Translations under genes and position numbers: made by a program
Assembly: GCA_006384855.1 (NCBI GenBank)
Contig: VCJN01001047.1
Span: forward strand, 62,001-126,000
Reading direction: 5' to 3'
DNA length: 64,000 nt
Source: Tetraselmis striata
Lineage: Eukaryota; Chlorophyta; Chlorodendrophyceae; Chlorodendrales; Chlorodendraceae
Part shown: piece after piece, positions 52,848-64,000 of the stretch
Layout of the letters: the number at the start of each line of letters is the position of its first letter
How positions within the stretch are numbered: position 1 is the stretch's first letter
The notes under the pieces: generated by a model
Database searches by the model: none
What the model was told of the DNA's origin: nothing
What the model saw: only the letters and a program-made list of their open reading frames with translations

Positions 52848-55800
52848 GAACCAAGCTCAAGCAACTTGATGAAATGGTACCCGAAATATGATGAAGTGGT
52901 TCCCGCGGGACGCCTTTAGTGATGCGGGCAAGCCACGAGCGCCATGCAAGCATAACAACATCACACCGGCGATGTATATGAGTCACCCATCGGTGCGCAT
53001 GTGCTGGTGGGTGGAGCGGAAACGATAAATTCTCTTTTACAAAGCACAAGCAACTTGATGAAATGGTTCCCGGGAAGTGATGAAATGGTTCTTGCGGGGC
53101 GCCAACGGTGCGGGCCAGCCACTTGCGGCATGCAACAGCCCCATCAGCTAAAGGCGATGCAAATGAGTGTCCCATTGGTGCGGAATGTCCTGGTGGGCCG
53201 ACCGGAAGCGACGCGCGGTGGCTCCGAAACCAAGCTCAAGCAACTTGATGAAATGGTACCTGGGATATGATGAAATGGTTCCCGCGGGACGCCTTTAGCG
53301 ATGCGGGCAAGCCACGAGCGCCATGCAAGCATAACAACGGCACACCGGCGATGTAAATGAGTGAGTGACCCATCGGTGCGCATGTGCTGGTGCGTGGAGG
53401 GGAAGCGATTCTCCATTACAAAGCACAAGCAACTTGATGAAATGGTTCCTGGGAAGTGATGAAATGGTTCCCGCGGGACGCCAATGGTGCGGGCCAGCCA
53501 CTTGCGGCATGCAGCAGCCCTATGGAGAGAGGGCGATGCAAATGAGTGTCCCATTGGTGCGGAATGTCCTGGTGGGCCGACCGGAAGCGACGCGCGGTGG
53601 CTCCGAAACCAAGCTCAAGCAACTTGATGAAATGGTACCCGGGGTGTGATGAAGTGGTTCCCGCGGGACGCCTTTAGCGATGCGGGCAAGCCACGAGCGC
53701 CATGCAAGCATAACAACGGCACACCGGCGATGTAAATGAGTGACCCATTGGTGCGCATGTGCTGGTGGGTGGAGCGGAAGCGATTCTCCATTACAAAGCA
53801 CAAGCAACTTGATGAAATGGTTCCTGGGAAGTGATGAAATGGTTCCCGCGGGACGTCAATGGTGCGGGCCAGCCACTTGCGGCATGCAGCAGCCCTATGG
53901 AGAGAGGGCGATGCAAATGAGTGTCCCATTGGTGCGGAATGTCCTGGTGGGCCGACCGGAAGCGACGCGCGGTGGCTCCGAAACCAAGCTCAAGCAACTT
54001 GATGAAATGGTACCCGAAATATGATGAAGTGGTTCCCGCGGGACGCCTTTAGGGATGCGGGCAAGCCACGAGCGCCATGCACGCATAACAACAGCACACC
54101 GGCGATGTATATGAGTGACCCATCGGTGCGCATGTGCTGGTGGGTGGAGCGGAAGCGATAAATTCTCTATTACGAAGCACAAGCAACTTGATGAAATTGT
54201 TCCTGGGAAGTGATGAAATGGTTCCCGCGGGGCGCCAATGGTGCGGGCCAGCCACTTGCGGCATGCAACATCCCTATCGAGAGATGGCGATACAAATGAG
54301 TGTCCCATTGGTGCGGAATGTCCTGGTGGGCCGACCGGAAGCGACGCGCGGTGGCTCCGAAACCAAGCTCAAGCAACTTGATGAAATGGTACCCGAGATA
54401 TGACGAAGTGGTTCCCGCGGGACGCCTTTAGCGATGCGGGCAAGCCACGAGCGCCATGCACGCATAACAACGGCACACCGGCGATGTAAATGAGTGACCC
54501 ATAGGTGCGCATGTGCTGGTGGGTGGAGCGGAAGCGATTCTCCATTACAAAGCACAAGCAACTTGATGAAATGGTTCCTGGGAAGTGATGAAATGGTTCC
54601 TGCGGGGCGCCAACGGTGCGGGCCAGCCACTTGCGGCATGCAACAGCCCCATCAGCTAAAGGCGATGCAAATGAGTGTCCCATTGGTGCGGAATGTCCTG
54701 GTGGGCCGACCGGAAGCGACGCGCGGTGGCTCCGAAACCAAGCTCAAGCAACTTGATGAAATGGTACCCGGGATATGATGAAGTGGTTCCCGCGGGACGC
54801 CTTTAGCGATGCGGGCAAGCCACGAGCGCCATGCAAGCATAACAACGGCACACCGGCGATGTAAATGAGTGACCCATTGGTGCGCATGTGCTGGTGGGTG
54901 GAGCGGAAGCGATTCTCCATTACAAAACACAAGCACCTTGATGAAATGGTTCCCGGGAAGTGATGAAATGGTTCCCGCGGGACGCCAATGGTGCGGGCCA
55001 GCCACTTGCGGCATGCAGCAGCCCTATGGAGAGAGGGCGATGCAAATGAGTGTCCCATTGGTGCGGAATGTCCTGGTGGGCCGACCGGAAGCGACGCGCG
55101 GTGGCTCCGAAACCAAGCTCAAGCAACTTGATGAAATGGTACCCGAAATATGATGAAGTGGTTCCCGCGGGACGCCTTTAGGGATGCGGGCAAGCCACGA
55201 GCGCCATGCACGCATAACAACATCACACCGGCGATGTATATGAGTGACCCATCGGTGCGCATGTGCTGGTGGGTGGAGCGGAAGCGATTCTCCATTACAA
55301 AACACAAGCACCTTGATGAAATGGTTCCCGGGAAGTGATGAAATGGTTCCCGCGGGACGCCAATGGTGCGGGCCAGCCACTTGCGGCATGCAGCAGCCCT
55401 ATGGAGAGAGGGCGATGCAAATGAGTGTCCCATTGGTGCGGAATGTCCTGGTGGGCCGACCGGAAGCGACGCGCGGTGGCTCCGAAACCAAGCTCAAGCA
55501 ACTTGATGAAATGGTACCCGAAATATGATGAAGTGGTTCCCGCGGGACGCCTTTAGGGATGCGGGCAAGCCACGAGCGCCATGCACGCATAACAACATCA
55601 CACCGGCGATGTATATGAGTGACCCATCGGTGCGCATGTGCTGGTGGGTGGAGCGGAAGCGATAAATTCTCTATTACGAAGCACAAGCAACTTGATGAAA
55701 TGGTTCCTGGGAAGTGATGAAATGGTTCCCGCGGGGCGCCAACGGTGCGGGCCAGCCACTTGCGGCATGCAACATCCCTATCGAGAGATGGCGATACAAA

Positions 55801-58800
55801 TGAGTGTCCCATTGGTGCGGAATGTCCTGGTGGGCCGACCGGAAGCGACGCGCGGTGGCTCCGAAACCAAGCTCAAGCAACTTGATGAAATGGTACCCGA
55901 GATATGACGAAGTGGTTCCCGCGGGACGCCTTTAGCGATGCGGGCAAGCCACGAGCGCCATGCACGCATAACAACGGCACACCGGCGATGTAAATGAGTG
56001 ACCCATAGGTGCGCATGTGCTGGTGCGTGGAGCGGAAGCGATTCTCCATTACAAAGCACAAGCAACTTGATGAAATGGTTCCTGGGAAGTGATGAAATGG
56101 TTCCTGCGGGGCGCCAACGGTGCGGGCCAGCCACTTGCGGCATGCAACAGCCCCATCAGCTAAAGGCGATGCAAATGAGTGTCCCATTGGTGCGGAATGT
56201 CCTGGTGGGCCGACCGGAAGCGACGCGCGGTGGCTCCGAAACCAAGCTCAAGCAACTTGATGAAATGGTACCCGGGATATGATGAAGTGGTTCCCGCGGG
56301 ACGCCTTTAGCGATGCGGGCAAGCCACGAGCGCCATGCAAGCATAACAACGGCACACCGGCGATGTAAATGAGTGACCCATTGGTGCGCATGTGCTGGTG
56401 GGTGGAGCGGAAGCGATTCTCCATTACAAAACACAAGCACCTTGATGAAATGGTTCCCGGGAAGTGATGAAATGGTTCCCGCGGGACGCCAATGGTGCGG
56501 GCCAGCCACTTGCGGCATGCAGCAGCCCTATGGAGAGAGGGCGATGCAAATGAGTGTCCCATTGGTGCGGAATGTCCTGGTGGGCCGACCGGAAGCGACG
56601 CGCGGTGGCTCCGAAACCAAGCTCAAGCAACTTGATGAAATGGTACCCGAAATATGATGAAGTGGTTCCCGCGGGACGCCTTTAGGGATGCGGGCAAGCC
56701 ACGAGCGCCATGCACGCATAACAACAGCACACCGGCGATGTATATGAGTGACCCATCGGTGCGCATGTGCTGGTGGGTGGAGCGGAAGCGATAAATTCTC
56801 TATTACGAAGCACAAGCAACTTGATGAAATGGTTCCTGGGAAGTGATGAAATGGTTCCCGCGGGACGTCAATGGTGCGGGCCAGCCACTTGCGGCATGCA
56901 GCAGCCCTATGGAGAGAGGGCGATGCAAATGAGTGTCCCATTGGTGCGGAATGTCCTGGTGGGCCGACCGGAAGCGACGCGCGGTGGCTCCGAAACCAAG
57001 CTCAAGCAACTTGATGAAATGGTACCCGGGATGTGATGAAGTGGTTCCCGCGGGACGCCTTTAGTGATGCGGGCAAGCCACGAGCGACATGCACGCATAA
57101 CAACATCACACCGGCGATGTATATGGGTGACCCATCGGTGCGCATGTGCTGGTGGGTGGAGCGGAAGCGATAAATTCTCCATTACAAAGCACAAGCAACT
57201 TGATGAAATGGTTCCTGGGAAGTGATGAAATGGTTCTTGCGGGGCGCCAACGGTGCCTGCCAGCCACTTGCGGCATGCAGCAGCCCCATCAGCAAAGGCG
57301 ATGCATAAAAGTGTCCCATTGGTGCGGAATGTCCTGGTGGGCCGACCGGAAGCGACGCGCGGTGGCTCCGAAACTAAGCTCAAGCAACTTGATGAAATGG
57401 TACCCGAGATATGATGAAGTGGTTCCCGCGGGACGCCTTTAGGGATGCGGGCAAGCCACGAGCGCCATGCACGCATAACAACGGCACACCGGCGATGTAA
57501 ATGAGTGACGCATTGGTGCGCATGTGCTGGTGCGTGGAGCGGAAGCGATTCTCCATTACAAAGCACAAGCAACTTGATGAAATGGTTCCCGGGAAGTGAT
57601 GAAATGGTTCCCGCGGGCCGCCAACGGTGCGGGCCAGCCACTTGCGGCATGCGGCAGCCCCATCGGAAGAGGGCGATGCATATGAGTGTCCCATCGGTGC
57701 GGAATGTCCTGGTGGGCCGACCGGAAGCGACGCGCGGTGGCTCCGAAACCAAGCTCAGGCAACTTGATGAAATGGTACCCGAGATATGATGAAGTGGTTC
57801 CCGCGGGACGCCTGTAGCGATGCGGGCAAGCCACGAGCGACATGCACGCACAACAACAGCACACCGGTGATGTAAATGAGCGTCGCATTGGTGCGGATGT
57901 GCTGGTGCGTGGAGCGGAAGCGATTCTCCATTACAAAGCCCAAGCAACGTGATGAAATGGTTCCCGGGAAGTGATGAAATGGTTCCCGCGGGACGTCAAT
58001 GGTGCGGGCCAGCCACTTGCGGCATGCAGCAGCCCCATCGGAAGAGGGCGATGCAAATGAGTGTCCCATTGGTGCGGAATGTCCTGGTGGGCCGACCGGA
58101 AGCGACGCGCGGTGGCTCCGAAACCAAGCTCAAGCAACTTGATGAAATGGTACCCGGGATGTGATGAAGTGGTTCCCGCGGGACGCCTTTAGTGATGCGG
58201 GCAAGCCACGAGCGACATGCACGCATAACAACATCACACCGGCGATGTATATGGGTGACCCATCGGTGCGCATGTGCTGGTGGGTGGAGCGGAAGCGATA
58301 AATTCTCTTTTACAAAGCACAAGCAACTTGATGAAATGGTTCCTGGGAAGTGATGAAATGGTTCCCGCGGGGCGCCAACGGTGCGGGCCAGCCACTTGCG
58401 GCATGCAACATCCCTATCGAGAGATGGCGATACAAATGAGTGTCCCATTGGTGCGGAATGTCCTGGTGGGCCGACCGGAAGCGACGCGCGGTGGCTCCGA
58501 AACCAAGCTCAAGCAACTTGATGAAATGGTACCCGAGATATGATGAAGTGGTTCCCGCGGGACGCCTTTAGCGATGCGGGCAAGCCACGAGCGCCATGCA
58601 AGCATAACAACGGCACACCGGCGATGTAAATGAGTGACCCATTGGTGCGCATGTGCTGGTGCGTGGAGCGGAAGCGATTCTCCATTACAAAACACAAGCA
58701 CCTTGATGAAATGGTTCCCGGGAAGTGATGAAATGGTTCCCGCGGGACGCCAATGGTGCGGGCCAGCCACTTGCGGCATGCAGCAGCCCTATGGAGAGAG

Positions 58801-61655
58801 GGCGATGCAAATGAGTGTCCCATTGGTGCGGAATGTCCTGGTGGGCCGACCGGAAGCGACGCGCGGTGGCTCCGAAACCAAGCTCAAGCAACTTGATGAA
58901 ATGGTACCCGAAATATGATGAAGTGGTTCCCGCGGGACGCCTTTAGGGATGCGGGCAAGCCACGAGCGCCATGCACGCATAACAACAGCACACCGGCGAT
59001 GTATATGAGTGACCCATCGGTGCGCATGTGCTGGTGGGTGGAGCGGAAGCGATAAATTCTCTATTACGAAGCACAAGCAACTTGATGAAATGTTTCCTGG
59101 GAAGTGATGAAATGGTTCCCGCGGGACGTCAATGGTGCGGGCCAGCCACTTGCGGCATGCAGCAGCCCTATGGAGAGAGGGCGATGCAAATGAGTGTCCC
59201 ATTGGTGCGGAATGTCCTGGTGGGCCGACCGGAAGCGACGCGCGGTGGCTCCGAAACCAAGCTCAAGCAACTTGATGAAATGGTACCCGGGATGTGATGA
59301 AGTGGTTCCCGCGGGACGCCTTTAGTGATGCGGGCAAGCCATGAGCGACATGCACGCATAACAACATCACACCGGCGATGTATATGGGTGACCCATCGGT
59401 GCGCATGTGCTGGTGGGTGGAGCGGAAGCGATAAATTCTCCATTACAAAGCACAAGCAACTTGATGAAATGGTTCCTGGGAAGTGATGAAATGGTTCTTG
59501 CGGGGCGCCAACGGTGCCTGCCAGCCACTTGCGGCATGCAGCAGCCCCATCAGCAAAGGCGATGCATAAAAGTGTCCCATTGGTGCGGAATGTCCTGGTG
59601 GGCCGACCGGAAGCGACGCGCGGTGGCTCCGAAACTAAGCTCAAGCAACTTGATGAAATGGTACCCGAGATATGATGAAGTGGTTCCCGCGGGACGCCTT
59701 TAGGGATGCGGGCAAGCCACGAGCGCCATGCACGCATAACAACGGCACACCGGCGATGTAAATGAGTGACGCATTGGTGCGCATGTGCTGGTGCGTGGAG
59801 CGGAAGCGATTCTCCATTACAAAGCACAAGCACCTTGATGAAATGGTTCCCGGGAAGTGATAAAATGGTTCCCGCGGGACGCCAACGGTGCGGGCCAGCC
59901 ACTTGCGGCATGCAGCAGCCCTATGGAGAGAGGGCGATGCAAATGAGTGTCCCATTGGTGCGGAATGTCCTGGTGGGCCGACCGGAAGCGACGCGCGGTG
60001 GCTCCGAAACCAAGCTCAAGCAACTTGATGAAATGGTACCCGAGATATGATGAAGTGGTTCCCGCGGGACGCCTGTAGTGATGCGGGCAAGCCACGAGCG
60101 ACATGCTCGCATATCAACAGCACACCGGCGATGTAAATGAGTGACCCATCGGTGCGCATGTGTTGGTGGGTGGAGCGGAAGCGATTCTCCATTACAAAGC
60201 ACAAGCAACTTGATGAAATGGTTCCTGGGAAGTGATGAAATGGTTCCCGCGGGACGTCAATGGTGCGGGCCAGCCACTTGCGGCATGCAGCAGCCCTATG
60301 GAGAGAGGGCGATGCAAATGAGTGTCCCATTGGTGCGGAATGTCCTGGTGGGCCGACCGGAAGCGACGCGCGGTGGCTCCGAAACCAAGCTCAAGCAACT
60401 TGATGAAATGGTACCCGGGATGTGATGAAGTGGTTCCCGCGGGACGCCTTTAGTGATGCGGGCAAGCCACGAGCGACATGCACGCATAACAACATCACAC
60501 CGGCGATGTATATGGGTGACCCATCGGTGCGCATGTGCTGGTGGGTGGAGCGGAAGCGATAAATTCTCCATTACAAAGCACAAGCAACTTGATGAAATGG
60601 TTCCTGGGAAGTGATGAAATGGTTCTTGCGGGGCGCCAACGGTGCCTGCCAGCCACTTGCGGCATGCAGCAGCCCCATCAGCAAAGGCGATGCATATAAG
60701 TGTCCCATTGGTGCGGAATGTCCTGGTGGGCCGACCGGAAGCGACGCGCGGTGGCTCCGAAACTAAGCTCAAGCAACTTGATGAAATGGTACCCGAGATA
60801 TGATGAAGTGGTTCCCGCGGGACGCCTTTAGGGATGCGGGCAAGCCACGAGCGCCATGCACGCATAACAACGGCACACCGGCGATGTAAATGAGTGACGC
60901 ATTGGTGCGCATGTGCTGGTGCGTGGAGCGGAAGCGATTCTCCATTACAAAGCACAAGCACCTTGATGAAATGGTTCCCGGGAAGTGATAAAATGGTTCC
61001 CGCGGGACGCCAACGGTGCGGGCCAGCCACTTGCGGCATGCAGCAGCCCTATGGAGAGAGGGCGATGCAAATGAGTGTCCCATTGGTGCGGAATGTCCTG
61101 GTGGGCCGACCGGAAGCGACGCGCGGTGGCTCCGAAACCAAGCTCAAGCAACTTGATGAAATGGTACCCGAGATATGATGAAGTGGTTCCCGCGGGACGC
61201 CTGTAGTGATGCGGGCAAGCCACGAGCGACATGCTCGCATATCAACAGCACACCGGCGATGTAAATGAGTGACCCATCGGTGCGCATGTGTTGGTGGGTG
61301 GAGCGGAAGCGATTCTCCATTACAAAGCACAAGCAACTTGATGAAATGGTTCCTGGGAAGTGATGAAATGGTTCCTGCGGGGCGCCAACGGTGCGGGCCA
61401 GCCACTTGCGGCATGCAACATCCCTATCGAGAGATGGCGATACAAATGAGTGTCCCATTGGTGCGGAATGTCCTGGTGGGCCGACCGGAAGCGACGCGCG
61501 GTGGCTCCGAAACCAAGCTCAAGCAACTTGATGAAACGGTACCTGGGATGTGATGAAATGGTTCCCGTGGAACGCCTGTAGTGCTGCGGGCAAGCCACGA
61601 GGGACATGAACGCATAACAACAACACACCGGTGATGATGTAAATGAGTGACCTGT
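52848..61655 (+). repeat. Satellite array: about 23 units of ~376 bp, each a dimer of two ~188-bp monomers, with higher-order repeats
   Basis: Each unit holds monomer A (caacttgatgaaatggtacc ... cctttagcgatgcgggcaag ... gagtgacccattggtgcgca) and monomer B (caacttgatgaaatggttcc ... gccaatggtgcgggccagcc ... gagtgtcccattggtgcgga). The two align from end to end but are clearly diverged, while A-to-A and B-to-B copies are nearly identical. Unit length alternates between 375 and about 379 because some A monomers carry cgataaattctc instead of cgattctc. Blocks recur at 1504 bp (54134/55638, 54494/55998, 54869/56373), 2261 bp (57146/59407) and 1128 bp (59766/60894, 60141/61269). The long minus-strand frames (up to 346 codons) arise because the period is close to a multiple of three, and they are not taken as genes. 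Confidence 0.95.
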
Positions 61656-62550
61656 GAGTGACCGTCAGTGCGTATACGGCACCACAACAAATGATGTACG
61701 CAGATACCCCCGTAATGCATGGCATGCGTAACACACGTCTAGAGGCCACCACAAAAAACCATGTTAGTAGGGCCACGGACAACACACACACCCCGAACAC
61801 AACAGTAGCACGGCCGCGCCGCTACTTCATACTCCATGCTCCGAAACCATATTCACAGCTATCCCCCCAGCATAATTCGCCGGCCCACGCCCGCGCTGCC
61901 TCATATGTGCTGGCCATTGTAGACAAAACCGTGGCAATGCCGTGTAGTATATGTATGTAACACGTGTATCGAGTTTGAGCTCAAACCGCACCGATCGTTG
62001 CCCCCGCGTCCCTTGAAGTGGTGTGCACTTGTCACACAGTATAATTTAAGCACGGCCGTGCCGTGTAGTATATGTAAGCAACACTTGCCGCGACTTTAAG
62101 CCCAAACCACAGATCGATGCCCCTGCGTCCCTTGACGTGGTGTACACTTGTCATGTAGGGCACTCTACCGGCAGTGTGTATACAGCACAACAGTCAACAA
62201 ATAATGCACGCCGACACGCCCTTAGCGCATGGAATGCATCACACATGTCTAGAAAACACTGCCCAAACCCGTATTAGTCGGGCCATGGACAACACACACA
62301 CCCCGAACACAACAGTAGCACTGCCGCGCCGCTATTTCATACTCCATGCTCCGAAACCATATTCACAGCTATCCCCGCAGCATAATTCGCCGGCCCACGC
62401 CCGCGTTGCCTCATATGTGCTGGCCATTGCAGACAAAACCGTGGCAATGCCGTGTAGTATATGTATGTAACACTTGCATCGAGTTTGACCTGAAACCGCA
62501 CCGATCGATGCCCCCGCGTCCCTTGAAGTGGTGTACACTTGTCACACAGC
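61656..62550 (+). repeat. Tandem repeat with ~507-bp period, two copies plus a partial
   Basis: 61665-62038 and 62172-62548 share gtgtatac.gcac.acaa, gacaacacacacaccccgaa, catgctccgaaaccatattc and tggcaatgccgtgtagtata. The last ~110 bp also recurs at 62040-62160 as a separate partial copy. Confidence 0.85.
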
Positions 62551-63059
62551 AGTATCCCCACCGTTGATATCACATCGCATGGCTGGAGTATTCAACCGCA
62601 TTGTCGTGGGCGCATATCGCGGCTGGATTGTTAAGGCGCGGCCGGCTGCGGCGTGGGGGGCATGGGTGGCGTGGGCCACACCTACTTGCCGTAGCCTAAT
62701 TCGTTGGCCCATGACCGCGTTGCCCCATGTGATGGCCAAACCATGACAGTGCCGTGTAGTATATGCTCAACGTAGACAACACTTGCTGCGAGTTTCATGT
62801 CAACCCGCACCAATCGGTGCCCACACGGTTGTTTCCAGGCAGTGCGTGCAACCCGCTTCCGGGAATCATTGCGCAGCACCGGCAATTGCCCACGTTGCCC
62901 CATGTGTTGGCCATTTGAGCCCAACGCATGCCTGAGGCCACTGTCACACCGCACCCAAGAAGGGGGATCCCCATACAGTGTGGATCACAATGGGATATGG
63001 GTTACATGGGTTGTGTTGTTGGCACATCCGTCGATGGGGATGGTTTGTTCCAGCGGCCA
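62551..63059. other. Right flank sequence
   Basis: Contains another diverged piece of the same repeat at about 62745-62825 (tgccgtgtagtatatgc ... caatcggtgccc). No gene recognised. Confidence 0.45.
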
Positions 63060-63990
63060 CGCCGCCGTCACATGCCATGATTGTGCCCACCACGCGCCGC
63101 CTCTTCAGTCGTGTCTATATCCACCTGCATGCCTGCCGCTTTCATTAACCACGACACCACAGCACGTGGCCTTGCCTTGTTGCAGCCGCATGTAACCCAT
63201 AACCTATCGGAACTCCAGCAGCACGTGCGAACTGCAAAAAATGCAAGTCCCCAGACAGCGCAAGTTGCTTTCAGCATCCGTCCAGCAATTCTGGATTCCA
63301 CGTGTTGAGGCCGCGATGGATGCCCCATCCCATGGTTGCCCCCTACTTGGCGCGTAGTCCACAGTGGATCGCATCCGAAATGTCCACGTGCTTCATCAGC
63401 CACATCCAGTCCAATACACGGATGTGCCCCCCTTCCGCAGCACATGCTGGAGGGTAGTCATCGGGTACCTAGTGTCGATGGGGGCACAATATTCTGCGTG
63501 TCACAACCCCCCAAGCACATCGACATGACCCGCTCGCGCAGCTGCAATCACCAAGTGTGAAAGCTCGTGCCCCGTCCAAAGGCCATCTCCCCGAAAGTCC
63601 CTGCAAGCCCTCCGATAACAGGGACGGTTTAATGGCGTGCGCTCATCTATCCGAGGATGACCCGCCGGCGGGCCATCAGTAGACGCAATAGGCCGCGACT
63701 CATCACGTCGCCCACCAGTGAGACATAGGAGGCCCCACCCCCTGCCCCTATCGGCGTGGGGTGTATCGGACGACTGACACCCACCGCGGCCCTCCCGCCG
63801 CGCGGCAAATGCCGCCCGGGCCCATTGAACACAGCCCCATGCCATCCGCGTTGCGACATCCCGACTCCCACCGGCTGGTAGGTAGCTCCACTCCCCAGGG
63901 CAGCGACCACGCGCACCGCGCAGTTTGCGCCGCTCCACCCACGCTTTCCCGCCCCAGCGTCAAGTCGGAAAATACTGCGCATGATCCGAA
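63060..63990 (-). pseudogene. Ankyrin-repeat protein relic, right inverted copy
   Basis: The reverse complement of 63060-63720 matches about 51414-52130. Minus-strand sense includes SHLVIAAARAGHVDVLGGL and WLMKAAGMQVDIDTTEEAAR. Farther out (63720-63990) are frames rich in Arg and Gly that may be the N-terminal part. The copy runs off the window edge, and frames are interrupted as in the left copy. Confidence 0.6.
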
Positions 63991-64000
63991 CATGACCCGC

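Noticed and set aside
56907..57947. 346-codon minus-strand open frame inside the 376-bp satellite
   Set aside because: The same frame recurs in every unit, is interrupted in most units, and arises because the period is close to a multiple of three. No domain or codon signal beyond the repeat.
46562..61655. CRISPR array
   Set aside because: Repeat units are 188-376 bp without short spacers of constant length, and the sequence is eukaryotic.

Overview
The window looks like nuclear DNA of a eukaryotic microalga, most likely a green alga of prasinophyte type (a Cymbomonas-like genome would fit, but this is inference). The reasons are multi-exon genes with clean GT-AG introns on both strands, several kinds of decayed retroelement, large satellite arrays, no operons, and many homopolymeric C/G tracts of 15-30 nt. 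Four genes could be rebuilt exon by exon from splice sites and reading-frame phase.

Layout. 1-3170: a compact mobile element with a gag-like ORF and a tyrosine recombinase, bounded by direct repeats (positions 1-116 and 2918-3036). 3562-6166 (+): a complete six-exon cohesin acetyltransferase gene (ECO1/CTF7/ESCO). 8545-12461 (-): an eight-exon coiled-coil protein whose order of short motifs resembles fibrous-sheath-interacting protein 1 (FSIP1). 13050-15615 (+): a decayed non-LTR-type retroelement. 18490-20512 (-): a six-exon type I membrane protein of the (pro)renin receptor/ATP6AP2 family (V-ATPase accessory protein). 21000-31600: a gene-poor, AT-richer stretch with fold-back elements, degenerate minisatellites, a near-perfect 415-bp palindrome and a relic of a C5-cytosine methyltransferase. 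31607-34110 (+): a second copy of the same retroelement that keeps the RT palm missing from the first. 34727-37853 (+): a carotenoid-cleavage-dioxygenase-like gene with at least eleven exons in which all four iron-binding histidine positions appear to be replaced. 38577-39465 (-): an armadillo-repeat gene fragment. 40797-41144 (-): a terminal remnant of the recombinase element with a 207-bp MITE beside it. 43193-49663: small spliced or intronless ORFs, including one with a BED-like finger and a Tudor-like domain. 46562-48280: a ~370-bp satellite array. 52848-61655: a satellite array of about 23 units of ~376 bp, each made of two diverged ~188-bp monomers with higher-order periodicity. It is flanked by inverted copies of an ankyrin-repeat pseudogene (about 51414-52130 and 63060-63720).

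The genes do not form a pathway. They are independent housekeeping or organellar functions (sister-chromatid cohesion, V-ATPase accessory protein, a possible flagellar protein, a carotenoid-oxygenase homologue) placed between mobile and satellite DNA. The most notable points are the CCD homologue without its metal ligands, the dimeric satellite with higher-order repeats and inverted flanks, the recombinase element without reverse transcriptase, and the consistent sense-strand C orientation of homopolymer tracts inside introns.
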